Positions 18,785 through 27,747 of a stretch of DNA of 64,000 bases are shown here, in pieces (position 1 is the first letter of the stretch; each line of letters opens with the position of its first letter). The notes beneath the pieces were generated by a model. The model saw only the letters and a list, made by a program, of their open reading frames with translations, searched no databases and was not told the origin of the DNA. The translations under genes and the position numbers were made by a program. Source of the DNA: Thermomicrobium roseum DSM 5159 (GTDB lineage Bacteria; Chloroflexota; Chloroflexia; Thermomicrobiales; Thermomicrobiaceae); NCBI RefSeq assembly GCF_000021685.1, contig NC_011961.1, forward strand, positions 682,001-746,000, in the 5' to 3' direction.

Positions 18785-20910
18785 GCCAGGACGCGAGCCG
18801 ATCCATGCCGCTCCTTCCCCCACCACGTGAACTCGAGCTCGGTGCGCCACAGGACAGTTTTTGGCTCGATGCGGATGTGAGCATCGTGCTCAGTGCCCGC
18901 GCCACGGACGAGACGGTGGCAACGGCTCGCCTTCTCCAAACCGCTATCCAGGTTGCCACCGGCCTGCTCCTTCCCATCCGGCGGACACTGCGCCCACTCG
19001 AGGAAAGCAGGTCGATCGTGCTCCTTCGTGCCGACCGCGACGGCCCCGTACCACCCACCGATCTCGCTTCCGCGGGTCCGGAAGGCTAAGCCCTATCCGT
19101 CGGGCAGCAGCGACTGCTCGTCCTCGCCACGGCGGAACGCGGGCTCTTCTATGGCGTCCAGACCCTCCGTCAACTCCTTCGAACACAGGGGCGTCTGCTC
19201 CCGGCGCTCTCCATCCGCGATTGGCCTGTGCTCCCCAACCGTGGTGTCATGCTCGACGTCTCGCGCGGCAAAGTGCCCACGCTCGAGACGCTCTTCCGCT
19301 TGGTCGAGAACCTCGCAGCCTACAAATACAATCACGTTCAGCTCTACATCGAGCACCCCTTTCACTTCCCGAGTCACCCGGAGATCGGTGCCGGCTCCGA
19401 TCCATTGACCGCTGACGACATCCTCGCGCTCGATGAGCACTGTCGTGCTCATCACGTCGAACTCGTCCCGAACCTCCAGTCGTTCGGACACCTGCGACGC
19501 TTGCTCTCGCTGCCCCGCTACGCCCATCTCGACGAGGTCGGTTGGCAGTGGAGCCTGACACCAGCCCGCGAGGAGACCTATCAGCTCCTCGACGAGCTGT
19601 ACGCCGACTTCTTGCCCAATTTCACGTCGTCCTGGCTCAACGTCGATTGCGACGAGACCTGGGACCTCGGAACGGGTCAGTCCAGGGCACTGGCCGAACG
19701 TCTCGGCAAGGGGCGCCTTTATCTCCAGCACATCCTGCGTGTCCGCGATCTCGCCGCCAAGTATGGCCGCCGCATCATGGTCTGGGCCGATATCCTGCTT
19801 CACTTCCCCGACCTGGTTGCCGAGCTTACCGATGACATCGTGCTCCTCGACTGGTGGTACGAGGCACAGGATCATTACCCCTCAGCCGTGCTTCTCGGCT
19901 CGCTGGGGCGCACCTTCTGGGTCTGCCCCGGCACGTCGAGCTGGAACACCTTGTTCCCGCGTATCGAGAATGCAATCGGAAACATCCGTACCTTCGTGCG
20001 CGATGGGCTCGCTGCTGGCGCGAGTGGGATGTTGCTCACGGACTGGGGTGACTACGGGCACTACCAACTTCTCTCGCTTTCCTGGTACCCCTACCTGTTC
20101 GGTGCCGCTGTTGCGTGGTCCGGCCCCGACATCGAACTGGACCACTTCGATCGCGCCTTCGCGCTCCTCTTCCTCGACCGCCCAGCCGACGACGCGAGCG
20201 TGCGCGCGATCCATCGCCTGGGGCGCGCGGTGACCTTGCCGAGCCTTGGCTTGCCGAACCGCTCCAACAGTGCCCTGGCCCTCTTCGACGAGCCGCTCGC
20301 CGGTCGCCTGATCGAGCGGACCGACCCGCACGACCTGGAGGAACTCGCCGAAGCGGCCCGCGCGGCGCTTCGCGCCTGGGTCGCGCTGCCCGATGCGCAA
20401 CTCCGACACGACTACACTTTCACGGCGCGTCTGGTCGTCTTCGCCGCCGAGAAGCTCCTCGCGAGCCAACGCGTACGTCGATTGCTCGGATCCCTGCCCG
20501 ATCCAGCCGACGAGAACGGGCGATCACGGGGGCTCACGCAGCTCGACGAGGCGATCGCGAGACTCGATGCACAACGGTCGCTCCTCGAGCGCCTCGCTCG
20601 TGAGTTCGAGCAGCGTTGGCTGGCCCATGCCCGACGGAGCGAGATCCACCAGACGCTCGACCGTTTCACGGCGCTCGGCCAGCGTTATCAGGCAGCGATC
20701 GCCTGGCTCCGCGAGCAGCGTGAACGGTACGCCAGCGGCCTGCCAGTCGATGCCACGCTCGCGACCTACTCGCCCGGCCCCTATCATCCACTCTGGGAGG
20801 AAGGAGTGCAGAAGTTGCTGGAGCTCGTCCGCCTGGCTGGACCGGACAGCCTCCCAGCCCAGCTTCGCGAGTCGCTGGAACGCGAAGGACTGCTCGGGGG
20901 AGCAGGCTGA
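18781..20910 (+). pseudogene. GH20-type beta-N-acetylhexosaminidase interrupted by an in-frame TAA
   Basis: The frame starts at GTG 18781, overlapping anmK's stop, with GAGAGGAGG upstream, and would encode 709 residues. A single TAA at 19087-19089 stops it after 102 codons. Reading on in the same frame is continuous: ALSVGQQRLLVLA, GLFYGVQTLRQLL, RDWPVLPNRGVMLDVSRG. These are the standard GH20 domain-2 and barrel-entry sequences. The catalytic Asp-Glu pair is visible in NVDCDETWDLG (about codon 288). GH20 members usually have Tyr where the stop lies ('EGY.L.V'), and TAC or TAT differs from TAA by one base. Either the gene is dead, the base is a sequencing error, or the second part restarts internally (ATG at 19249 or a GTG near 19222). 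An intact enzyme would release terminal GlcNAc for this cluster. Confidence 0.85.
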
Positions 20911-20932
20911 CCACGCGGCACAGCACCCAGGC

Positions 20933-20976
20933 GACCGGCGCAGCGCAGGTAGGACGCCGAGCGCGCTGCGCCGGTC
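20933..20976. terminator. Bidirectional hairpin between converging GH20 and kinase genes
   Basis: A 14-bp perfect GC stem (20933-20946 with 20963-20976) around a 16-base loop fills the 67-base gap between the plus-strand GH20 stop and the minus-strand kinase stop. Position and symmetry suit termination of both transcripts. Confidence 0.65.
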
Positions 20977-20977
20977 C

Positions 20978-21904
20978 TCACGCTCTGGCGTGCAACTCCT
21001 GCAGCGCCAGGCGCACCGCCCCGCGCGTCGCCTCCTCGACCAGCGTCACCGGTCCGACCGCCGACGGAAGCTGTCCGAGCAGTCGCTCGCGCAAGAGCGA
21101 CGAATGCAGGAGGATGCCGCCGCCGAGCGCCAGCGGGCTCGCGTTCAGCTCGAGATGCGCCCGGACCACCTCGACCGACCGGGCCAGCTCGGTCGCCGCC
21201 TCCTCGACGATGGCCGTCGCATGCGGGTCGCCAGCCGATGCGAGATCGAGCACCCGCGGCGCGAACCACGCCAGCGCTGCCGGCGCACCCCGCACGCGCT
21301 GATAGACCAGCGGAACGAGCTCCTCCGGCGCGGTCAGTCCCCAGAACGCGAGTGCCGCCTCGAGCAGCTCATGGGCCTCTGCCCGACCATCGGCCGTCCG
21401 GGCCGCGAGTCGCAGTGCCTGCTGGGCGATCGCGAACCCGCTGCCCTCGTCACCGAGCAGATATCCCCAACCACCGGCGCGCGCGGTGCGACCGTCCGGT
21501 GCTCGCCCGAAACAGATCGACCCGGTACCGCTGACGAGCGCCAGACCCCAACCTTCGGGGCAACCTGCCGCCAGCACCAGCTCGCTATCGCTGACCAAGA
21601 GAAGCCGCTCGGCGAGCGAACGAACCCGGAGTGCTGTGCTGACCCGCTCGCGGTCGCCCTGCCGGTCGACCCCGGCGAGCCCGAGACACGCCACTTTCAC
21701 CGGCGCATCGCTCGCAACACCGGCAGCCCTGCGGGCAGCCTGAATCGCGACCTCCACTGCAGCGACGACCCCTTCGAGCCCCACGATCTGGAGATTGCTC
21801 GAGCCGGTCGTCCCGACGCCGAGGATTCTTCCCTGCGCGTCAGCCAGCGCCGCGCGGGTCGTGCTCCCGCCACCATCGATCCCGAGCAGAAGCTCAGCCG
21901 CCAT
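20978..21904 (-). CDS. BadF/BadG-type amino-sugar kinase (N-acetylglucosamine kinase-like)
   Basis: A 308-residue ASKHA-fold kinase. The phosphate-1 motif is GIDGGGSTTRAAL at about residues 8-20. The adenosine and phosphate-2 segments are GLALVSGTGSICFGR and AGGWGYLLGDEGSGFAIAQQAL, which match GlcNAc and MurNAc kinases of the BadF/BadG/BcrA/BcrD group. ATG 21904 overlaps the end of murQ by 11 bases, so the two form an operon. It probably phosphorylates GlcNAc or MurNAc released from wall fragments, feeding NagA or MurQ. Which sugar it prefers cannot be told from the sequence. Confidence 0.9.
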   Translation of the reverse strand: MAAELLLGIDGGGSTTRAALADAQGRILGVGTTGSSNLQIVGLEGVVAAVEVAIQAARRAAGVASDAPVKVACLGLAGVDRQGDRERVSTALRVRSLAERLLLVSDSELVLAAGCPEGWGLALVSGTGSICFGRAPDGRTARAGGWGYLLGDEGSGFAIAQQALRLAARTADGRAEAHELLEAALAFWGLTAPEELVPLVYQRVRGAPAALAWFAPRVLDLASAGDPHATAIVEEAATELARSVEVVRAHLELNASPLALGGGILLHSSLLRERLLGQLPSAVGPVTLVEEATRGAVRLALQELHARA

Positions 21905-22811
21905 CGCTCTCCTCGAGGGCGGCCCGCACGAGCCCACCGGCACGTCCGAGCCGCGACCGGGCTTCTGCAGCATCGACTCCCGCGATCGCCATCACGATCG
22001 CCGTCTTCGGCTCGCCGCCCGCCTCCTGGAGCACGCGCTGCGCATCCTGCTCGCTGAGTCCAGTCGCCTCCATCACGATGCGCACCCCGCGCTGCCAGAG
22101 CTTGCGGTTCGTGGGTCGCACATCGACCATCAGGTTCCCGAACGTCTTACCCAGCCGCACCATCACCGTCGTGCTCAAAGCAGTGAGCACAAGCTTCTGG
22201 GCCGTCCCGGCCTTCATGCGGGTCGAGCCAGCGATCACCTCCGGGCCGACGACCGGCGCGATCACCAAGTCAGCCAGATCGGCCAGCGGCGCGGGCCGAT
22301 TGCACACGAGCACGGCCACGTAGGCGCCACGCTGCCGCGCTTCGCGGAGCGCCCCGCGCACGTAGGGCGTCCGTCCGCTCGCGCTGATCCCGAGCACGAC
22401 GTCATCCGGCCCGATGCCCAGCGCAGTCAGCTCGCGCGCGCCCGCCTCCTCGTCGTCCTCGGCAGCCTCGACCGGTCCGGTCAGCGCCGCCGGCCCGCCA
22501 GCGACCAGCGCGACGATCCGACCCGGCTCCAACCCGTAGGTCGGGATGCACTCGATGGCATCCAGCATCCCCAACCGGCCGGACGTCCCAGCACCGACGT
22601 AGACCAGGCGCCCACCCCGGCGCATCCGCTCGACGACCACGTCCGCCAGTGCGGCGATGGCAGTCCGCTCGGCCAGCACTGCCGGAATCACCCGCGTCTC
22701 TTCCTCCAGGATCAACTCCACGATCGCCTGGCTCGAGAGCTGGTCGATCTGCCGCGTCCGCGGGTTCACCGACTCGGTCGTTGCCTGCCGCAGCTCGTCC
22801 TGCTCGTCCAT
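21894..22811 (-). CDS. murQ: N-acetylmuramic acid 6-phosphate etherase
   Basis: A 305-residue lyase that removes D-lactate from MurNAc-6-phosphate to give GlcNAc-6-phosphate, the NagA substrate. The SIS domain opens with VYVGAGTSGRLGMLDAIECIPTYG, the hallmark MurQ block with its acidic residue, and AAEDDEEAG supplies the second. ISASGRTPYVRGAL, GSTRMKAGTAQKLVLTALST and NLMVDVRPTNRKL are all conserved, as is the C-terminal UBA-like helix (GLSEQDAQRVLQEAGG). ATG 22811 is chosen for its GGAGCGG site; the longer frame to 22958 reads non-family sequence. It heads the short murQ-kinase operon. Confidence 0.95.
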   Translation of the reverse strand: MDEQDELRQATTESVNPRTRQIDQLSSQAIVELILEEETRVIPAVLAERTAIAALADVVVERMRRGGRLVYVGAGTSGRLGMLDAIECIPTYGLEPGRIVALVAGGPAALTGPVEAAEDDEEAGARELTALGIGPDDVVLGISASGRTPYVRGALREARQRGAYVAVLVCNRPAPLADLADLVIAPVVGPEVIAGSTRMKAGTAQKLVLTALSTTVMVRLGKTFGNLMVDVRPTNRKLWQRGVRIVMEATGLSEQDAQRVLQEAGGEPKTAIVMAIAGVDAAEARSRLGRAGGLVRAALEESDGG

Positions 22812-23351
22812 CCGTCCGCTCCGCTCCTGCCACCGGCCGAAAGTGAAAAACCCGGCAATCGCTCGGACTGGTCGACCCCTGCGCCTGACTGCCGAAACCG
22901 CACCTGCAGCGTGCAGGATAGCATGCCTGTCACCGGGCTGCAGACATCGGATACGCACGGCGACCTTTCACGATCCGCCAGCGACCCAGGCAATCGCGCC
23001 CGCACGCCATCACCCAGACCACCCGCCTCGCCGTACCGAGCATGAGCCGGCAACGAGCGAAGCGGGGAATCGCTCGCCTCGCGCCGCCTCAGCGCGCCAC
23101 CACTCGGCCCGATCCGCGAGCACCGACCAGCGTCGCAGCGTCAGCCAGTGACGCCAGCTTCTGTCCATCACCCGCCCGTGACCCAGCGAGCGCACCTCTC
23201 GGCCGGTTACTGGCCACCGCCCGCCTACCGGGCGAGCGCGGCTGCTCCCCAGCCAGGCGCTCCTGTGCGATCATTGCGCTCGGTAGCGACTGATCGAGCG
23301 CGCCGCCTTCTGACCCACGAGCGCACGCCGGCAGACGAGAGGAGGAGTCCG
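22812..23351. other. Intergenic region between divergent murQ and the fuconate dehydratase
   Basis: About 540 bases separate the divergent starts. It should hold promoters for both genes, but no convincing -35/-10 pair, RNA gene or conserved coding segment could be identified. GAGGAGGAG just before 23352 is the ribosome site of the dehydratase. Confidence 0.5.
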
Positions 23352-24683
23352 ATGCCCACCACGATCACCCAAATCGAGACCTACGATGTGCGCTTCCCCA
23401 CCTCGCTCACCCTGGCCGGTTCCGACGCCATGCATCCTGACCCCGACTATTCGGCCGCCTACGTCATCCTCCACACCGATTCCCCCGGTCTGGAAGGGCA
23501 CGGTCTCACCTTCACCATCGGCCGCGGCAACGAGCTCTGCGTCGCCGCCATCCACTCCCTCGCTCCGTTCGTCGTCGGCCAGCGGCTCGAGGAGATCGTC
23601 GCCGACTTCGGTCGCTACTGGGATCGCCTCACCAACGACGGTCAACTCCGCTGGGTCGGTCCGGAAAAAGGCGTACTGCATCTGGCGACCGCTGCGGTGA
23701 TCAACGCGCTGTGGGACCTCTGGGCCAAGGCCGTCGGCAAGCCGGTCTGGAAGCTGCTGGCCGATCTCACGCCCGAAGAAATCGTCCGCCTCGTCCCCTT
23801 CCGCCACATCACCGATGCACTGACGCCGGACGAGGCTCTCCACCTCCTCCGCCAGCAGGCACCGACGCGCGCCGAGCGCGAACGGGAACTCTTCCGCTCC
23901 GGCTACCCCTGCTATACCACCTCGGCGGGCTGGCTCGGCTACTCGGACGAGCAGGTCGCCGCACTGGCCCGCCAGGCGATCGACCAGGGCTTCACTGCTA
24001 TCAAGATGAAGGTAGGGCAAGACCTCGCTCACGATCGCGCCCGCGCTGCGCTCCTGCGCCAAGTCATCGGACCGGACCGCAAGCTGATGATGGACGCCAA
24101 CCAGCGCTGGGACGTCCCCCAAGCGATCGCCTGGATGCGGGAGCTGGCCGAGTTCGACCCCTGGTGGATCGAAGAGCCCACCCATCCCGACGATGTCCTC
24201 GGCCACAAGGCGATCGCGGAAGCCATCGCACCGATCGGCGTCGCCACCGGCGAGCACGTGGCCAACCGCGTCGTCTTCAAGCAGCTGCTCGCCTCCGGCG
24301 CCATCCGCTTCTGCCAGATCGATGCCTGCCGGCTCGGCGGCGTGAACGAGGTCATCGCCGTCCTGCTCATGGCCGCCAAGTTCGGGGTGCCGGTGTGCCC
24401 GCACGCCGGCGGCGTCGGCCTCTGCGAGTACGTTCAGCACCTCTCCATGTTCGACTACATCGCGGTGAGCGGCAGCCTGGAGCACCGGATGATCGAGCAT
24501 GTCGATCATCTCCACGAGCACTTCGTCGACCCGGTCACGGTGCGGAACGCCCGGTATCTCCCGCCGCAGCGACCGGGCTACTCGATCGAGATGAAGCGCG
24601 AGTCGCTCGAGCAATACCGCTGGCCAGATGGTCCGGTCTGGCGCGAGCTGCGGCAGCGTGCCCCGGCGAGCGAACAGCGCTGA
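23352..24683 (+). CDS. L-fuconate dehydratase (enolase superfamily)
   Basis: A 443-residue enolase-superfamily dehydratase. The N-terminal capping domain includes SDAMHPDPDYSAAYVILHTD, typical of the FucD group. The barrel shows the catalytic Lys pair in AIKMKVG, the metal ligands in MMDANQRWD, WIEEPTHPDD and GVATGEH, and the catalytic His in CPHAGGVGLCEYVQHL. It converts L-fuconate to 2-keto-3-deoxy-L-fuconate in the oxidative fucose pathway. ATG 23352 has a strong GAGGAGG site. No other fucose-pathway gene is adjacent, so it stands alone. L-galactonate or D-arabinonate use cannot be excluded. Confidence 0.9.
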   Translation: MPTTITQIETYDVRFPTSLTLAGSDAMHPDPDYSAAYVILHTDSPGLEGHGLTFTIGRGNELCVAAIHSLAPFVVGQRLEEIVADFGRYWDRLTNDGQLRWVGPEKGVLHLATAAVINALWDLWAKAVGKPVWKLLADLTPEEIVRLVPFRHITDALTPDEALHLLRQQAPTRAERERELFRSGYPCYTTSAGWLGYSDEQVAALARQAIDQGFTAIKMKVGQDLAHDRARAALLRQVIGPDRKLMMDANQRWDVPQAIAWMRELAEFDPWWIEEPTHPDDVLGHKAIAEAIAPIGVATGEHVANRVVFKQLLASGAIRFCQIDACRLGGVNEVIAVLLMAAKFGVPVCPHAGGVGLCEYVQHLSMFDYIAVSGSLEHRMIEHVDHLHEHFVDPVTVRNARYLPPQRPGYSIEMKRESLEQYRWPDGPVWRELRQRAPASEQR

Positions 24684-25072
24684 GACTGTCGCCGTGCTGA
24701 TGCGTCCGAGCGGCGCGCGTCCCGCGCTCTCCGCTCGATCGCGGTCGCCAGTTGGACGGAACACCGAGCCGCCTCCGGAATCGGGGCCGACGCCGGCACC
24801 GATCTCACCGCACTGCAACGACCCTCGGGCGACGGGTCCTTCGAGCAGACCGCCATCGCGATCCGGCAGCCCACTGCTCACCCGACTCGGGTCGAGCGAG
24901 CAGCCTCGGCTGGCCGAGCCGCAGCGGATACCAGGCCGTCAGACGCGCCCTGCCCTGCGGTCACGTCATCCCGATGGCGACCGAGCGTCGGGAGCGTCCT
25001 CCGACTCGCAGCCCGCCGATGGTCCGTCCCGGGCATCGCCCACGGCACGTCGCTGAGCGGATCGTCCCGCGC
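24684..25072. other. Intergenic region between converging genes
   Basis: About 390 bases between the dehydratase stop and the stop of the minus-strand membrane protein. The open frames across it show no recognisable protein sequence, and no clear terminator hairpin was found. Confidence 0.4.
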
Positions 25073-26059
25073 TCACCAGATCGAGGGATCGTAATCGGCG
25101 CTCCAATCGTGGAGCGTGCCGGACGGCCCCTCCCAGTAGAGATTGCCGGCGTCGTCCATCCAGGTCGGGTCAGGATTTTCGCCGCTCAACGCCTGGCTCC
25201 ACTCTTCGGCCATCCAGGTATTGAAGGCATCGTGCTCGGGGTCGTAGAGACCGCCACCGCTCGAGTACAAGTCGCTGTACAGGTCGCCGGAGAAGTCGTA
25301 GCCACCGCTGTCCCAGCCGACATCAGCGAACGGGTCCTGGAAGCCGTACAGAGGCGTGCCGTAATCGAATCCACTCCAGTCCCAGGCGGGCGTCATCTCG
25401 CCGCCGTACCCCATCCCGCCACCAGCGACCCAGACGTCTGGCACCGGCCCACCCTGGAGCGGCCCCGGCTGCTCGATCAGTTGCTGTTCGGCGTCCTGCA
25501 GTACCTGCGGGAGCTGGGGCACGTACTCGTCCAGGAGCCCATAGGGAGCGATGAAACTGACGATGTACCCGGTCCAGCCATCGCTCAAGATCCAGAGCAC
25601 CGCCTCGTAGGGCTGTCCGTTCTGGACCGCTGCGTAGGCCAACTCGATCGCCGGCCAACCGGCAAAGGACACCCACTGCGCATGGTACGCATAGAGTTGC
25701 TCGCTCTGCTGTTGCAGGCGCAAGTAGACGACCGCCGCGTACTGCAACGGATTGAGCGGCTGCGGGAGCGGCTCCGCCTGCCAGAAGAGTCCTGGCTGGA
25801 ACGGCAGATTCCCCTGCGCGGGCGCCAGGTAGGCGACACGTTGCCCATCGGACACCCGCTGCCAGCCGTTCGCGAGCTGATTCCGCTCCACGTTCGTCCG
25901 GCGGAGCGCCGGGGTGACGTTCGCCGCGATCCCCGGTGTCGGCGACCCCTGGCCGCGCGTCAGGAACCACAGGCCAGCTGCTCCGATCACACCGACGGAC
26001 AGACAACCACACACCAGCGCGATCGCCCCGAGCACCAGAAACCAGCCTCGCCGCGCCAT
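25073..26059 (-). CDS. Membrane-anchored extracellular protein of unknown function
   Basis: A 328-residue protein beginning MARRGWF with one strong hydrophobic segment (residues about 7-34), a signal anchor or uncleaved signal peptide, then SPTPG-type linker residues. The soluble part (about 45-190) contains 'NGWQRVSDGQRVAYLAPAQGNLPFQPGLFW' and aromatic beta-like segments. The last 120 residues are low complexity, rich in Gly, Asp, Tyr, Trp and Ser (repeats such as YSDLYSSGGG and WDWSGFDYG), and acidic. I do not recognise the family. The start codon sits close to AGCCATGG context with a GGGGGATGAGCC site. It converges with the fuconate dehydratase. Confidence 0.78.
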   Translation of the reverse strand: MARRGWFLVLGAIALVCGCLSVGVIGAAGLWFLTRGQGSPTPGIAANVTPALRRTNVERNQLANGWQRVSDGQRVAYLAPAQGNLPFQPGLFWQAEPLPQPLNPLQYAAVVYLRLQQQSEQLYAYHAQWVSFAGWPAIELAYAAVQNGQPYEAVLWILSDGWTGYIVSFIAPYGLLDEYVPQLPQVLQDAEQQLIEQPGPLQGGPVPDVWVAGGGMGYGGEMTPAWDWSGFDYGTPLYGFQDPFADVGWDSGGYDFSGDLYSDLYSSGGGLYDPEHDAFNTWMAEEWSQALSGENPDPTWMDDAGNLYWEGPSGTLHDWSADYDPSIW

Positions 26060-26699
26060 GGCTCATCCCCCGGGTTCTGTCGTCTGAAAAACGATCACTC
26101 GCCTCTTCGCTGCCTGCAGTCTACTGCAGCGCACGGTCCTGCTCCAGGGGTCGCTGGCTTCTGGCCACTGGCCGCGGCGCCTTGTCGGCGCAGAGCGGCT
26201 GCCTATCGACCAGTCATCACCGCCTCCCTGCCAGCGCCGCGTCAACCGACCGCCGTCTGCCGGCGCATGCCCCGGGAGCAGGCGGCCGGCGCCAACGGCA
26301 CCGGCGCGACTCGGCCCACGAGCACCGCGCGGGCGGGCCCGCATCCGGTGGCGCCGCAGCGTGAGCGAGCTGGGTAGCCCGCCATCGCTGCTGCGCCCGG
26401 CCGACGCCTGAACGGGCAGTCCGGACGCTCTCCGCCGGCAAGCAGTCCCTCACGCAGCGACCGCCAGCGCCGCTCCCGATGGGGTGGCCAGCCGCGAACG
26501 TCCGCGGCTCCCTGCCAGTGCGGCGCGGAGCGACCCTTCGGTGACCAGCGGACGAGCCCGCCTCCGGCTGGTACAGACGTCGCCCCGCCTCGAACGGCGC
26601 GGTTCCCGGCACAACGCTGCAATACGTGATTTGCCCGTCGCGAAGCCGAAACGGGACTATCGACCCCTCGAGCCCGCGTTTTCCTCGTCGTATCATAGT
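26060..26699. other. Non-coding stretch upstream of the CRISPR remnant
   Basis: About 640 bases without a supportable gene. Open frames on both strands are compositionally Arg/Pro/Ala-rich shadows, and the minus-strand ones enter the CRISPR repeats (a 'PHVRGD' artefact). The last 50-60 bases include the slightly AT-richer tail before the first repeat, which might be leader sequence. Confidence 0.45.
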
Positions 26700-26849
26700 G
26701 TTGTCCCCACGCACGTGGGGGTGCACCGGCTTCCTGCTGACGACGCTTGGCTTCCCGATAGTTGTCCCCACGCACGTGGGGGTGCACCGTCACTCATGGT
26801 CCGCATCCTCTTCAGTCTCCACTCATCCCTACGCACGTGGGGTGCATTG
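26700..26849 (+). CRISPR. Three-repeat CRISPR remnant with type I-E geometry
   Basis: Repeat 1 at 26700-26728 and repeat 2 at 26761-26789 are identical over 29 bases (beginning GTTGTCCCCACGCACG, with a CCCCAC/GTGGGG hairpin and ending TGCACCG). They enclose a 32-base spacer. A third, degenerate copy lies at 26822-26849, exactly one 61-base period on, with several substitutions and one deleted G. Repeat length, spacer length and the hairpin match type I-E arrays. Decay at the 3' end implies a leader on the left and plus-strand transcription. No cas gene is seen in the window, so the array is an orphan or fossil. Confidence 0.9.
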
Positions 26850-27427
26850 CTCTCGCTGCTCTGCACAGCACGTCATCGACTGCGATCCCCCAGTGAGCCG
26901 ATACGCCCGCGGCGGTCCGATGCAGCTCATTGATGAGAACCTGATTCAGGGCGCGATCCCTCCCGGGATACTCGTCATGACAGAGCAGGGCTCGCCACCC
27001 GCGCATCGAATCTGCTTTCCCATGCATGGGACGACTCCGCGAAGATCCCCGCGAGACGCTCGTCGTCAGCGGAACAGATCGTGTTTCGGTTTCTCGCACG
27101 ATGACTACAGGGCACCACTTCCGCCACCGGTGGACGCTCCCAACAGCTCCACCCAGCCCTGGTCGTGCCGAGCCAGCCCGCACATCGAGACGACCATGAT
27201 GAAGCCATCGTCCCATCACCATGGATGGTCGGGACGCTGCTCCGACGAGACGCGACTGGCTTCGTCTTGCGCGCGCCCACAGCTTGGCGGATGACAGGGT
27301 TTCCCCCTGAGCACCTCTACAGATCCGCAGGCTGTCTCCGCGATGGCCGAGTCGTGCAAAAACTGCTATACGTTTTGTTTGCCCCAACCGGTGCCGTATT
27401 CCGGAGTCCACCCATAGAGTTCCTCCA
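26850..27427. other. Gene-free stretch after the CRISPR remnant
   Basis: About 580 bases with no recognisable gene. Minus-strand frames give scattered plausible fragments but nothing alignable to a known family. Between the CRISPR remnant and a broken DUF1156-like gene, this looks like eroded coding DNA. Confidence 0.4.
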
Positions 27428-27583
27428 TCACCGACCCGCACGGTGGAGAGGAGGCAGCGCGCTGCTCGCCGCCCGCTCCCGCTGCGCCTCGATCCCCAGC
27501 TCCAGCAGCGGCAGCCGCTCACCGATCAGGAGCCAGCTGGTCTGCACCCCGGACGCGACTGAGTCAACACTAGGCTTTCCCAT
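27428..27583 (-). pseudogene. N-terminal stub of a DUF1156-like gene (copy 1)
   Basis: ATG 27583, with a strong GGAGGGAGACC site, opens a 51-codon frame containing LLIGERLPLLELGIEAQRER followed by AASSALPPLH and then GR-stop. This closely follows the opening of DUF1156 proteins (LPxxELGxEAxRERxxxSALPPL, then LHVWWARRPL), but the sequence leaves the family just where WWARRPL should begin. Full-length members have roughly 900-1000 residues. DUF1156 genes are recurrent neighbours of DUF499 and helicase genes in anti-phage-associated cassettes, and a broken DUF499 gene lies nearby. Identification rests on this short motif. Confidence 0.6.
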
Positions 27584-27747
27584 CGGTCTCCCTCCGTTCT
27601 GCGCTCACTCCCTATCCCGTCCCCTGCCCGTTGTCTGAGGAGATGCCAGCGGCGGGTGCATAGTCGTCGCTCCGCCGTCGATGGGGAGCAGGAAGCGTCC
27701 ACCCGGGCTGGCTGTACCCGAGCGGCGCCACGCCTTGTGGGGCGAAG

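Noticed and set aside
26217..26793. Minus-strand frames containing PHVRGDN-type repeats
   Set aside because: These translations come from the CRISPR repeats themselves and are a familiar artefact, not proteins.
26812..27522. Long minus-strand frame across the region after the CRISPR remnant
   Set aside because: No protein-like conserved segment or ribosome site is found, and it crosses a CRISPR repeat.
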